DNA of 64,000 nucleotides from positions 39,820,496-39,884,495 of the forward strand of contig OX352774.1 of NCBI GenBank assembly GCA_947095535.1. The letters run 5' to 3'. This document shows positions 49,487-63,540 of this stretch, in pieces (positions within the stretch are counted from its first letter, which is position 1; each line of letters starts with the position of its first letter). The notes under the pieces were generated by a model. The model was not told where the DNA came from and made no database searches. It was given only the letters and a program-made list of their open reading frames with translations. The stretch comes from Poecilobothrus nobilitatus. Its lineage: Eukaryota; Arthropoda; Insecta; Diptera; Dolichopodidae. A program made the translations under genes and the position numbers.

Positions 49487-50331
49487 TTTTAAGATTGAAT
49501 TATGAACATTTATTACTAATTAACTTTAAATTGATAAAATTTTAGTTAAATCAGAAAAGTTAAATTCTATTTAAAAATTTTATATCCTATTTCCTATTGA
49601 CTTTATATAATGTAAAAATTTTCCACCTTAATTGTCATAAATAATTATTAATAGAAAATGTCATTTGAATGGTTCTTTTATTCATTGTTCAGAAATTAAT
49701 TAGTTCCTAATTTCTAAATGTCAAATATATATTATATCTTTTATTACCATAATTATTTTTCAAAAATTGAAAACAAAAACATAAAAAAGGGACATTAGAA
49801 AATGAACAATTTAATATTTAAATAATTTCTTTAATTAAATTATTATAGTAAAAGTCTACAGAAAATCCTTTAATTTAAATATTATATATATACGTATAAC
49901 AAATTATAAAAAATTTAAAACCGAATGGTGGTTAATTTATTGTTTGAACTTTTTGATATTGACATTAACAAACCAACATTTAAAAGTAAAAACAGACTTT
50001 TTAACATAAAGGAACATTAAAAGATGTATATGTGTATATGACTATTATTCCAAAGAATTTCAACGACTTATTGTAACAATTAACCTAAAAAAAACGAATA
50101 TTTTAACAAATTAACTTACAACTAACATTTAGCATTTACTACTTAGTTGTTGGCACCTTTTAATAGTGTGATTCATTAAAGAAGTAAGAGTTTGCTAAAT
50201 GGATAATCTTAACTAATGTTTTCAATAAAGAAAATAATCTATTTATAAAGTCTGAAATAAACTTAAAAAGTTAATTTAAATGGAGAAAAATCTTTTAGCC
50301 AACATAAATAGTCCTTGACAAGAAAGTTTGA

Positions 50332-51400
50332 CATATTTTTTGTTTTTTTTTTGCTAGGGTAGGTGGGAACCATCGAAAAACACTATAGAGGAGTTAAAAC
50401 GAGGACGAGTCCTCCATGAGTGTGTGGGACTTTAACCCACTAAACATCACCTCTATTTTTTCACCAAACAATAGGTTGTACAACCTTTAGTACTAGTGTA
50501 CTGCCTGGACAGAGGAAGTTGAGTTAGGGAATCAAAATAGATTTCAAATTTGCAGCCATATTGTAAACAAAGTTATTAATATTCACCTTGAATCTTTTCA
50601 CGCTGTAAATGTAAGCATCACCAATTCTGGGGAAGACATGAAGTGGAAGATGGTTCCACATTCGTGATGTTCGTACTACAATTTGCATAAGCCGAATTAT
50701 GCCATCTGGGAATTTGAACTACATAGGGATGGGCAGCAGAGGCTCTCCTTGTTTCTCTTTAGAATGCTTTGAGATGGGGTATCAAACTTTTAATCTCATT
50801 AGAACAAGAGCACAACCCTATAAGGTATCTATAAAGCAGGGCAAGTGTTCCTGTTAGGCGCCGGAGACCGAGTGGAGAGAGCATAGAGGTGATATTAGTA
50901 TACTGAGATTGCTCTATTTTGCACTTTATCGAGAAATCCCAATGCCGTTTTGGAGGTTCCTGCCCAAATATATGCATTGTATTCCATCTTTGGTCTTATA
51001 TATGTTTTATAGATATTTAGGAGATCAGAAGATGAAAAGAAGGCTTTACAACGATACAGGAAATCCATACACCTAGCTTCACTTAAGCTATACCAAAAAT
51101 ATAATTGGACCAACTTAATTTTTGATTTAGCTCCATGCCCAAGATGTTGAGCTCACCCGCATGTTGCAAAACTTCGCCTTGAAAAGTTAAAGTAGTGATT
51201 GAAGTGTTTCTTTTCTGAGAGAATAAACAGCACTGAGTTTTCTTAGAGTTAAAATCGACTCTGTTGATTTTGCCCCAATTAGAAATTTTTTCCAAGTCGA
51301 GATTTAGGTAAAGCGAAGCGTGAGTATTTACTGGCATTGTCTTCATAAGAAGCAACGAGCGTGCTATCGTATGCAAAATTTTGGATTGTATTGGAGGTTA
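50332..51400 (-). mobile_element. 5'-truncated non-LTR retrotransposon (end of RT to 3' terminus), dead
   Basis: The minus strand carries three frame-shifted pieces of one reverse transcriptase C-terminus. 51,083-51,376 has LNLDLEKISNWGKINRVDFN, KKTQCC and LNILGMELNQKLSW. 50,895-51,113 has FLYRCKAFFSSSDLLNIYK, TYIRPKMEYNAYIWAG and KTALGFLDKVQNRA. 50,759-50,977 has LALLYRYLIGLCS and LIPHLKAF. This order (thumb-like WxxxNxVxFNxxKT, then RPxxEYxxxIW, then LxxVQxRA) is typical of Jockey/LOA/R1-type elements. The last ~250 bases are 3' untranslated region, ending ACCTACCCTAGC and an A run (T run at 50,340 on plus). The 5' part is missing. Confidence 0.88.
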
Positions 51401-52445
51401 TACTTAAAAGATCGTTTATAAATATTAGGAAAAGGGTCGGGGTATGTTATATTTTACTGATTTTTAATGTTGCTATGCTTCTAATTTCATTAAATTGTAA
51501 TGAATATATAAGTTGTATATTCAATCAATCAATATATAGTTGATTGTTGAATTGTGAATGTCTAACTTTAAAGACAAAATTAAATATTAAATAATTTTCA
51601 ATTATCACATTTACTAGTACATAATATATGCAAATTTATCCGGGTCAAATCACGGCTGGATCATATCCCATATATCACATAGATTATCAAAAAATAATAT
51701 AAATATTTTTTATAAGTATAATAATTAAATTAATAAAAAACATAAGTGTATATAATTCATATCATATTAAAATATAATAAAGTTAAATCATTTTTGTATA
51801 AGATAATAGATGGCAGACAAATAAATATATTTATTTGCTTGTAATAATTTGCTTATAGATACAGCCGAGTAATTAACTGTTTAATGAAAAAAAATCATTT
51901 TAGAAACTGAAACTTAGTAGATGGTCTAAGCTACAGAATGATTTACAGTTTGGATTTTTGTTTAATTTTATGTTTTAATTAAATTACTGTTATTTACTAC
52001 CTACATAGTTTTTTATTTTATTTACCTATAGATCTTATTTCAGATGTTCTATTTTATAGAATACTTAATTTTTTCTCTCAAATCTGTCTAAATCCTATTG
52101 AACAGAACAATTCTCCTAATTGATTGTTCTTTACTGTTATGACATTTTACAATGTCATGTTAAAATGTCTCTACCATTAAACTTTCATTCTATTGAGTAT
52201 GTATACTTAAATTCAAAAAAGTGGTCTACTCGATTAATAATCATTATTTTTACTACTTTATAATGGTCTACTTTATTAATAATCAGAATATCATAAAACT
52301 CATTACTTCTTTTATTATTTATTATATCAAATTGCTAAGTTATGCTGTGTAGGTTATAAAATGTGAATTATTTTTTAAAATTTCTTTAATTTGGGATATT
52401 ACAGTACCTATTCATTTATTAATTTGCAATTATATTTAAACATTT

Positions 52446-52630
52446 GGGGGTTCGGTGGCCTAGTGGCTATACGCTATAAACACCGAAGGAGTGTAGGCTC
52501 GAATGTCACAGACGTCATAAGAATAATTCCCCCTTACGCCATTTACAGCCACGCCTGACAAAGAAAGGCTGTGTAATTTCCTTGTCACATTTATGTGGCA
52601 GGGGAATATACTAAAGAAAAAAAAAATTTA
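52446..52630 (+). mobile_element. tRNA-derived SINE
   Basis: A box TGGCCTAGTGG is at 52,456-52,466. A B-box-like GGCTCGAATGTC is at 52,496-52,507, 30 bases later. The body has ATTCCCCCTTACGCCATTTA, CAGCCACGCCTGACAAAG, GTGTAATTTCCTTGTCACAT and TTATGTGGCAGGGGAATA, then an A-rich tail. The body is shared with 37,640-37,795, so it is a multi-copy family with a pol III type head. Confidence 0.72.
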
Positions 52631-55394
52631 AACACTTTGAACCCTCCTATATAAAAAATTTTAAAAATCGAAAAATGTTTAATCTCAAACCGAAATCAAA
52701 TTTCGAACCTCTATACCATCCTGAATTAATCTTTCGTCCCGCTATCAAGCTTTTTTTTTTTTCAATTTATTTAATATCTTTATTCGTCCCAGCTTTTGAA
52801 TGCCACTATTCATGTGTATTTTTTCTGAATATACATAAAAATTCGTATACGTATCTTTCCAGCTCACCTTGAGTGTAATCATAATCCAGTTAAAATAAAA
52901 TTTTCTGATTTGAAAATTAAAACAAAAGAAAATTTCATATTTTTTCATTTTATTTTTTTTTTTTGATTATTTTTATTTTTGGTTTATATTTGGCAATTAT
53001 TTGTTCATATTCTAAAAATTATTTTTGATCTGGTCTGGATTTTGTGGTATAACTAAAAACTCTACATGAGATTCATAACGAAAACAAAAAAAAAAAAAAA
53101 AGAAAAATTGTAAAAGTATCTTATTAATAAATTTAAAACTATATTTTAAATTCAATTGTAATCCTTAGTTTTCTTTTCATATTTGTGTATATGTGTGAGT
53201 GTATAGATTCTTTTGTTTTCATTTTTTTCGAAATATTATAAAATGATATACTGAATATTTTTTGCAACATAAGATACACACTTACAAATATATCTATGCA
53301 ATAATTCAAAATATATAATATGGAATGTAAAATATTTTGTTATATGCAATTTTTGTTCTATTGCATACAAAACAAAATTTAAGAGAGAGAATTAAAGTCA
53401 ATAAGAGAACTATAAAATTTTCTCTCATATTTCATAGATAAACAAATTTTTTTTATCTATGCGTGTCCTAGACCTATTTTAATTTATTATCGGAAATTAT
53501 AATATATATATAGGTATGTATCTGTTTTTATATCCTTGTAGGTGCATTATAATTGGTTTTTGCTTTGTTTTCGTAAATCAAGTTCATCATAACTTCTTTT
53601 CAATGTCAAGTTTTTTTTTTTTATTATTATTATTGGTATTTTTTTTATCAGTAAATAACAGGTAACAGATTTTTTTTTCATGTTCTATGAATAAAACAAG
53701 GAATAAAAATTACCTTGACAAGGATTAAATATAAAATAAAAAATCATTGCAAGTTAAAAATTAGAGAAAATTATATACGTTTCAATAAATATGTTTTTTT
53801 TTTTTTTTTTTGTAAAGTTTTTAACGAGAATTTATTTTTTTTTTAGAACCTACATAGTTTTTCATTAAGATCCATGTTCAAGATTTTTTTTTTTTTATGA
53901 AACTTTTATTTTCAAGTTTTCAGTTTAAAACTGTAATACCATAATCTATTTTTAAAATAAATATACAATATAGTTAGAATAAAATAGCTCAATTATGTGA
54001 ACTGTTCAATCGAGTTGTACATTATTAATTTTTAGATATCAAATTTTTAATTAATGGAAAATTTTTTGTTACATTAAAACATTCTGAATTTTTGATATAT
54101 TTTAGTGAAACAGCAAAATAAAAATTTCTAAATTATCAGTTCTCTGATTTTTTTTACTTTATAGATTTTCGATGAAGTAGGATTCAAAGGACTTTATTGC
54201 AAGAAATAAGATAACATTGAGTTTTTTTTTGTTTTTTTGCGTTAAACTCCACTGTTAAATGTTCTATTTGTACCACTATTAAAAGTTTTAGTTTGAGTAT
54301 TATTAATCATTTCGGGATTATTATGAATATTTCGCATAAAACTTACTAATTTAATCATTAAATTACATTTGCGGAACTTTAGATTGAAATTAATAAGAGC
54401 AAATCATTAATAGATATTTTAAAATGAATGGACCCATCAGAAGACTTTTAAAAACAACAATAATTTCAAAGAATATGAATGAACAACCTCTAAGAAGCAG
54501 GATATTTAGCAGAACTAACTAAAGCCTTCGAATGTAAACTTTAATCTACGTTACATATAGAAAATTGTTATGATAAAAAGTTAAAAACCATCAAAAACAG
54601 CTAAAGGGAAATTCTGAAATTTAATCGGAATTATGAATACCTATATTAGATTAAACCCTTATAAAATCATTTCATCAATAACATTAAACATACAATTTTA
54701 ATTAATTTATGTATTAACTATGTATCATGAATATTTGAAAAAAATGTGATAAAATATTATCAAAAAATATTTTTGCTCTCATTTAAATTTTCTTTGTATA
54801 TAATATTATTGTAGGTATATATATTTGTTAAGGTTATAACCTTGCAAAAGATTTTATTACCTATACTATAATAAAACAAAACTGCAAAAAAAAAAGAAAA
54901 AATAAATTATTAAATTCAAAGAAATTTTTTATAATTTAAAATTGGTATTAAAGTTTTTCCTAAAGGTAAAAATAACAAAAATAATATTTAAATTTTTGTA
55001 TGAAATTTTTGTAGAAATTTGTTAAAATATATGAAGCCTGATTATAATTAAAAATTTTTTTTTTTTAGTTTTAAATCTAAAATTAATTTATTCTTTAAAT
55101 AAATTAAATTAAACTTTTTATTTTTTTTATTTTAAGATATATTTTAGTTACATTAAAAAATAATATCAATATTTTCCTTTAAATGAAAGTGCCCAGATAT
55201 ATAAAAAGGACACAAATGAAAACTGCTAATGCCAAAAATTTTTAAACATCCTTACGACTTGTAAAAATTTTGAACATAAGTATCTATACTTCTTCGATTA
55301 CACTTTTAATGTGTTTTTCTTATAAATTTATTCCCTTCATAGAATTGAAATATTACAAAATGGTTTCAATTTAATATGAAGGCAGGGGAAAATT

Positions 55395-55800
55395 TATAAG
55401 CTTTCTTAAAACTCTTGCCCTTAAATCGCCGCAACATCAGTAATGTAATAGAGGTTTTAATAGAACACTGTCTAGTCGGCAGACACTTCAAAAGGCTGAA
55501 ACTTCCCTTATATGACTCTTACAGAAACTGCTAAGATGAAGATGAGGAAAAATCAATCAAAGTTTCTGGCGAAATTTTCTTAAATAAGTTGACATTTGTG
55601 TCGGAAATTTTTTTAATGATTTTTGCAGAAACTGTTAAGATGAAGAGGAAGAGAAATCAATCTTTTACCTGTTGTGTGAACGCCCACCGTTGTAAGATGC
55701 TTGTAATGGTTTAATTAGAAATACTCATCTAAGGTATCATAATGCACCTAAACTCAACCTAAGGGTGCGTCTGCTGCCTCGCCTCTATCTATTTACCTAC
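55395..55800 (+). mobile_element. Non-LTR retrotransposon ORF2 C-terminal remnant with internal duplication
   Basis: The plus frame from about 55,411 reads LLPLNRRNISNVIEVLIEHC, then LVGRHFKRLKLPLYDSYRNC, a stop, and DEDEEKSI. A second copy of the same segment (CAGAAACTG...AAATCAATC at 55,522 and 55,626, offset 104) reads CRNC, a stop, DEEEEKSIFYLLCERPPL. The C..C...(H/Y)LLCE.P spacing is the cysteine-rich tail that follows RNase H in insect R1/I-type elements. Stops show that it is dead. Confidence 0.7.
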
Positions 55801-57385
55801 TAGCCTAAGCTTTATTTAATTTCATATAAAAAATTTCAGATTTTGATTTAATAAATGCAATTATATTAAATAGAACTTTATTTAAGGTTATATTTAAAAC
55901 AACATATTAATTTTTTTTGCTTTTATCAAAATGTCTCTAATATTATAAATGATATATTTTTAAACTATACTTTAATTAATATATAAATATTATTTTATAC
56001 AAAAAGAAATGTATTGATTTTTATTAAATTCTATTTTAACTATATATACGTTGTATTTAAATCTATAAAATTCTATTATACATTTTAATTACATAATATA
56101 CCATATTAAAAATCATTTGGTGGTCATATGAGGCTAACCTATGTAAATAATAATTTTATTTAATACCAAACTTTAAATATATCTAATAAATGACAAAAAT
56201 TATACTAATATGTACATAAACATGTATATACACATTTTTTTTTATGTTGTTTACAGATACAGCAAAAAAAAATGTAATTATTTTAAACATTTACAACAAT
56301 TTTCTAAATATACATAATTTATACTAATAATCAGTTATTATTTTTAAAAGTTGTCTATTAAATGCATCCTAGATTTTTTTTTTTTTGTTTTTGCTCTTAA
56401 TTTGGTAAACAATAGAGCCAAAAAATAAAAAATAAAAGAAAAGCAAAAACTAAGAAAAGAAAGAGATAAAAAATAAAGGTCCCTGAATTTCGCCCTTGAG
56501 ACAAACAAAACTTGAATTACACGTAAATCTCTACTATGATCCTGAATAGGAACAAAAATGTTATTATTTTTATGTCTTGTTATTATTTGTTTTTTCTTCC
56601 TTTTCTACTCCTTTTAATTTGTCATATAGATAAAAAAAAAAAAAAACTGAAAATATCATATAGTAAAAGAAAACAAAAAACTAAAACAAAAACAAATCAG
56701 ACTATTATTCAGCAAAATGTAACCCATTTTTTGTATCTGGTATTATACGACATATTAACTTTACATACAATACCAGAAAAAGCCACGTTTAATCACAAAA
56801 TTGCACCTACAGTGAATATAACAACAAATGGTATAAAATAGATATGTAACATATATAAAGAAATAGGTATGTAAATAGTTCAACATCTATCAAATATATA
56901 ATATACGTACAAAAATTATACACAAATACAAAAAATACATGAATAAAAACATTAAAAAAATAGAAAAACAAGCAACAGGAAAAAAACAAAAATGATTGGT
57001 GACATGTTGCTGACACTTGTATACAATTCTGATGATATATACATAAATTTTAATGTAATGATATTTTTTTTTTTTTTACTTAAGATTTAAGTATAACATA
57101 TTTTAGGGAGGATGATGAAAAATGTTTTCACATTGTTGTTATAAAAATTGTATAAAATTAAAATTGATACATTTAACAGTTATTTAAACATCGAATATAA
57201 TATATGTACCTACATTTTTAAATGTTTATAAAATGTTTAAATATATTTTTTTTTTCTAGATGTTGTTGTTTTTTTTCTTGTTGTTTTTATATATTATATC
57301 CATCTATACTTAGTTCTATGACATTAAGACAAGTTTGATGATGTTTACTGTACTGCGTCTGCCTATAAATCTTTGTATGTTATAC

Positions 57386-57416
<31 letters not shown>

Positions 57417-58324
57417 AATATGTAAATGTTGAACAGATAATGTTATTGTATAGCTGATTTTACCTCTGATACAATTTATGGATTGTAATGTTGTTTTTTC
57501 ACCTTAATAACTCTGTTTTTAAATTTCTTTGTTTTCTTTTTTCTTTTTTTTGGATGTTTTAAATGAGACTATGAGAGAATTTTTCATCTCTCTGATGATT
57601 CAAAAATTGGTATAATAAATAAAAAAAAAAAAAACGAAAGTAACAGACAAGGAAAAAAACTAACAAAAAATATATACCATTATTATTGTACCATTATACA
57701 TGTATAGTCGTTATTCAAAATTTAATAATATATCTTGAACAAATATATTATATGCAATGTAAAACTATAGTTACTATAAAGTTTAAAATTTTAAAATAAA
57801 GTATCAAGTATATATCTAAATTTTTAACCGGACCTAATAGTAGTTGAAAAGAACTGATATTTTAGTAAATTAATGTTAATCATTATTGTATAGTCTGCTT
57901 TTTTTATTAATTGAAAAGTTTAAAGTTTGAGTCTAAATATTTTAGGAGAAATTTTTTTTATTTGCTTAATAACTTCTGTATAACTTCCTAGAAAGAGATC
58001 AATTCAAATTTGACTCTAGTATAGCTTTAATAGATAACTTTAAAAAATTTTAATCCACACCTAATATAAACCTTCTTATTTCATCAATGCTGCTCAAATC
58101 AAAATTATTCTTTGCAAAAATCAATTATACAAATTTTTCTTAATAATATGCTAATTAAAACAGCTAAAAGAATGTAAAAAGTAAAGCTACTCTTACTTCA
58201 ATCCTTTTTTTTTATATCCTAGCATTTACCAATAATTGCAAGTACACAATGACAAAAACAGGAGGAATAATTGAAAATGAACTAAAGTTTTACCAATAGA
58301 ATTCATTATATACCATTTTTACTT

Positions 58325-58410
58325 TAATTGAAGATTTGTGTTACTTTAAGTGAATATGTTTACTTTAAGTGAAAATATTTTTACGTTAAGTGAATATTTT
58401 TTACTAATGT
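58325..58410 (+). repeat. Short tandem words TTACTTTAAGTGAATAT
   Basis: Three or four imperfect copies of a ~22-bp unit (TTACTTTAAGTGAATATG, TTACTTTAAGTGAAAATATT, TTACGTTAAGTGAATATTTT) directly precede the element at 58,411. They may be part of it. Confidence 0.65.
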
Positions 58411-58741
58411 AAATCCCGACCCCGAATTTACACTCTGACCCCGATTTACAACCAGTATGTGTTCCTAAAATGATGGGTGTAAAAAAAACGAGATCTAATT
58501 TGAAATAAAAATTCATAAAGTAGTCTTCAACGTCACGTTTATTATTTTCATTTTTGATTGGAAAAAAAATTAACGTAAAACGAAAAATTAACTTAAATCG
58601 ACATAATTGACAACAAGAAATTAAAATTGGTTGTACATGGAAAAAACAGAGTAAGATAAAAAAAAAAATTACATCAACTAGACTCAAGATGAAAATCGAA
58701 AAGTTTTAAATTGAAAAGGTGTAAATCGGAATCCGGGATTT
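58411..58741. mobile_element. Candidate MITE or foldback element with ~24-bp imperfect terminal inverted repeats
   Basis: The left end AAATCCCGACCCCGAATTTA (58,411 on) and the right end GTAAATCGGAATCCGGGATT (to 58,740) are imperfect reverse complements. CCCCGATTTACA repeats the motif internally at about 58,440. The length is 331 bp. Flanks are consistent with a TA or TTA duplication but not proof. The 113-codon minus frame across it (58,346-58,687) has no domain and I reject it as a gene. Confidence 0.55.
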
Positions 58742-60111
58742 TATATCTACATATATACATACGTATATGAATGTATATTATATATATTTTTTACTTTTAT
58801 TACCAATGTCTTCACTTAGAGACATTTTTTTTGACATTTATTAATATTTGATAATCATTTAAGTGTATTTATATATTAAATTACACTCTGTACGAGCTGA
58901 AAAAGTCTCTCTAAGAGACTGAATAAATTAACGTCAAAAATTAAAATATTAATTAATTAAGATGATTTAAAATTTCAATTTGGATTTGAATTTAAATTTA
59001 AATTTAGTTTTACAGAAAATAAAAAACATTTAAATTTTTGTAAGTCAATGGAGGCATTATTTTCTCCCCCTATATTGTAACAAAACATAAATATAAGAAT
59101 CAATTTTTATATCGAATACTAAAAAGCATAAATATCTATATTTACCAAAAATCACTTTAATCATTTTTAACCTAGAAAAACATTATATGGGACAATTCAG
59201 TTAAATATTTATGAGCAACTGTTCAATCAAGATTAACGTTAAAATTTCACATAAGTCAAATTTTTGACAAAACTAATAAATGTATTGGGGCACATTGCAA
59301 AACTGCTCCAAAATAAAATATTAAAGTAAATTTTAAATTTTCCTAGACACTATTCCCCTAGTACACTTCATCATAAGCTTTGCATAAATTTCATTAAAAC
59401 TAAAATATGAAAAATTTTAGAAAAATTCAATTCGAAATTACAACATTTTCTTATAATGATATTCTTATAATAAAATTTATTTCAGCTCGGAAGCTGTATT
59501 CATTAAAATGCTTCAAATAAAGTTATTTCCTTCCAATTTTCCTTAATTAATAATATTTTTAAAAAATAATTAGAAAATGTACCCAATAAATTAAAAAATA
59601 TCATAGTTTGTAAAGAAATAAATGAATCTAATCTTTATATAAAGTTGGCATATTAAACAAAGATATAAAATACTTTATTGGAACATAAACTTATACTTAA
59701 TATAAAATTTTATATTATTATAAAATTAAACTTTTTTCCTATAATTTTTTTTTTTTTTTTAAATATACAGATAATTTAATTTCAATTTTTATCGTAGCAT
59801 GTTTTCTTATGCCGGCTACTGTACAAAAGTCAAATCTATATAATTCGATACTATAAGAAAATCAGTGAGTATTTAAATAACTATATAATATGCAAAACCT
59901 TATAAAAATTTAAAAAATATTCAGATATTTAAAATAAGTCAATATTAAACTTAAAAATATAGTGGAAAAATAATCCTATTTTTAATTTATTCTAACTGTT
60001 TATTAAAAAGGATTTCATAGCAAATGAAAACAAACAATATTTTAATAAAAAAAACAAGGTTTTTCTCCCAAACTATTTCAAAATAATTTTCTTTTAATTT
60101 TTCTTGTTTTT

Positions 60112-60143
<32 letters not shown>

Positions 60144-63100
60144 AATATAGCAAAGCAATCTGTTGATGGTCCATATTTAAGGATAATTTTCAATTTGTTG
60201 AAATTCAGTATAATGTTATTCGTCATCTGGTTAAGTTGTAAATTTTTATGTAAGGAAAATTGTGAAAAATTTAATACGGAAAAAAAAAAAATTAACATTA
60301 TATTATATAGATAGAAAATTAATCTTAACAACACAGACAAATATATTTTTTTTTTATATATATTCACATACGTATATGAATGTATTTTAGAATAAACTGA
60401 TGATGATCATCATATAGTGCATTTATAAAAGTGTACGTACGCATTAAGTATTTAATATAATCATCGCACATTTGAAAAAAACATAAATAAAATAAAGTGA
60501 TATAAAAAAAAAGAAAAGATATTTTGAAAAAGATAATTTGAAAAATAAAAAATAAAAATACAAAAAAAAAAAAAAAAATAAAATAAAAAAATATTTAAAA
60601 AAGAAAACAATTTGTGTAACAGGTGACAGATTTATTAATACTTTTATTTGTGTTTTAAGTTCGTTTTTTGTTTTTTTTTTTTAAAACATTTTTTTTTTTT
60701 TTTTCTAAAAGGATTTAAAAAAAAATACATAAAAATAAAAAAAAAAGGGGGATAATAAAAAGTTTTTTCTTTTGTATTTTCCTATTTATTAGTATTTTAA
60801 TTTTTTTTTTTTATTTTTTTTTTTTTTTACCATAAATGAATAAAAACAATTATTTTTTTTTATCAGTTATAAGAAAAAAAAATACAAAAATAATAAAATA
60901 ACAAAAACGAAAAAAAAAAAAGAAAAAATTAAAATGTTAATATAAAAATTTATTTATTTTTAATTTTACCTATACTCGTATATTGCGTATGTATAATTAA
61001 TGTTGATTTTTATATTTTACATATTATTTTATAAAAAATTTTAAGAAAAATATATAATATATTTACCTATTGAAATTTTAAATAAAAAAAAAAATATTAT
61101 AATTATTATATTTTTAATTAATTCAAGGAAATTAAAAGAATAACAGTAGAGTCATGATAAAACAAAAAAATATTTGGAAAAATAAATTTAAGAAAATAAT
61201 TAAATTTTCGAGACCAAGTTGATTTTTCATGAAAATTTCTATACTTTTAAGGTGGTGGGTGGTTCCTTTTGTTAATCGTCCTTATTTCCACTTTTTTGAA
61301 ATGACGGGAATTTAACTTATTTGAAGCTTTTAAAAAATAGAATGCAAAAATAAGAGAAATTCACTTTTTTGAAGCTTCAATTTATATTTTATTTAAAAAT
61401 TTAACTATTTCTTACTTTTTGTGCCTGAGCATAATAAAATATTTTTACTTTTAAAACGAATGAATAGTTCAGAACTTTAGAAAAGTTTCCAAATTTCACT
61501 GTATTTAATAACGCAACTAAAAATTTAAAAAAAAAACATATATAAAATAAATGTCAAAAAAAGTCGAACAAAAGTGAAAAAGGCAAAATAAAAAAAATTT
61601 CTATTTTTCAATTAAAAACTAATAAGCGGGGATGAAAAGATTATGCTTTGAGTATAAAAATGGATAAAAATGGATAATGTCTAATCATTTGAGTGTAGCT
61701 AAATAAAACTTTTAAACGTTTGATTTTTTAAATCTTTTAGAAAATTTTCTGAAATTTGTGTTGAAAATTACATTCTTCTAATTATCAATTAAATTAATTT
61801 AATGTCTATTTGTTTTAATAGTTATCCGTGGTTGGCTTAAAGCCATAATATCACATTAATATTAATACATTACGCTTTCTAATTATATCTAACAAAGAAT
61901 TAAAGAATTCTATCTATCTAATCTAAAAAACAAAGTACAAAGAAAAATTAATGATTGTTGATTCCAACTATGAATAGGGAAACGGTTATAAGAAAAATTC
62001 TTCCAGCTTATTATAGGAGAAATTTTTTTTGTAATAAGGTTAAACTGGGTCTTACAAATGCAATATTCTAATCCCAGCTGAAAATATTTGGTATTATTAT
62101 GTTGTTTTTTTTTCGAAAAATTCAAATTGAAAATTAAATTTCGATGTAAGCAGTAAAAGATGTAATCTTTTGTAATTATAAAACAAAATACATATACTTA
62201 AAATTTCAAAATAAAAAAAAAAGATTCTGATTTAAAATTACATTTTAAATTTCGTATTTATATCAAAAAATCGAAATAAATATTTGTAAATTTACCTTAA
62301 AATTATTAATTAGGTTTAAAACAAACAAATCTAATAAAATGCTATTTTTTAAGAATTAAATTAAACATTTTTATGAAAATAAAAAATTAAAAATTCACTT
62401 AAAGTAATAAGAAACAATTTGTAACAACTTCCACATTATTTTTTATCTATAATAGTGTAATCCTTGATAAAATTATAATGACTCTACTTTATTTTGCAAT
62501 TTTTAAAATTTATTATGTATTTAGATTTTATTAACAAAAAAAAAGAAAAAAAAAAACTCATAAGAAATAAATAAAATAAATTTTTAATGTTATTTTTGCT
62601 TTTTTTGTTTTTTTTTGTGGTTTCCTGTTGTAATCTAAAATCATTTATCGTTCGAAATCATTATTGAAAGGCTTTTATTAATAATATTTTTATTGTTGGA
62701 AAAGATAAATTAATATTTTATACTTTGAAAAGTATATATATATATTTATAATATTGCGTATATAGTAATCTATCTATATATATATATATATATATATGAA
62801 TAATTATTAATAAAACGTTTCATTATTATACATATATATTATTTACCTGCACACTTAATTTTTAGTTAGTTTTTTTTTTTTTTTTTTTACATTAAATAAA
62901 ACAAATTTTTACGCAGTTACTATAAAATTTTTAATTAGTTTTTTATTTATTTATATTTTAAATAACTTTGTATTTAATTTATTATTATTATTTTAAATTA
63001 AAAAATATATGTATTTATATATTTTATATAATAGTTAGTTAATTTATAACCAATTGTTCATTATTTGAGTAGAACTAAATTTTTGTTTTGTTAGTGAAAA

Positions 63101-63540
63101 TAACAGTAAAACCATTTAAATTGCATACTTTTAGGGCTTAAGAAAATGAGTCAAATTAATAAATGATTAGGGGAATTAAAATTTAAAGACTAAACAGATT
63201 TTTTTATAAAGGTTACAATTACGAAACAATTTTTTTTTTGTTATGTAACATTCTGCTAAATTAAGTTATAGCAGACGTTTTATATGGGTACGGTACACTT
63301 GGCAAAGTTCATTTAACAATAGAATATTTGATCAGTGGATATTTCGAAAAAAAGATCCTTAACAAAAATAAAAAATTTAGCAAAACATACACTTAACAAA
63401 AAGACATTTAGTAAAACAGACATTTATTTATGAAGTAGTAGCGTTTATCGCTCAAATATTAAAGGAATTAATAATGATAACAATTATTTCTACAATTTTT
63501 TTTTTTGATTATTTTCATAAATTTATTTAAGTTAAATTTT

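Noticed and set aside
52385..52410. TTTGGGATATTACAG as a possible Rab WDTAG exon
   Set aside because: The translation does not continue as AGQERF and there are no flanking splice sites, so the switch II exon is not here.
56536..56841. 101-codon plus open frame in intron 2
   Set aside because: It is AT-codon rich with a poly-Lys stretch from an A run. No splice sites, no motif and no neighbouring exon; length is within chance for this composition.
58346..58687. 113-codon minus open frame
   Set aside because: It lies across the inverted-end repeat and its tandem words. Repeated words keep the frame open; no domain.
59987..60367. 126-codon minus open frame
   Set aside because: It is sustained by a 30-base T run giving poly-Lys; no motif.
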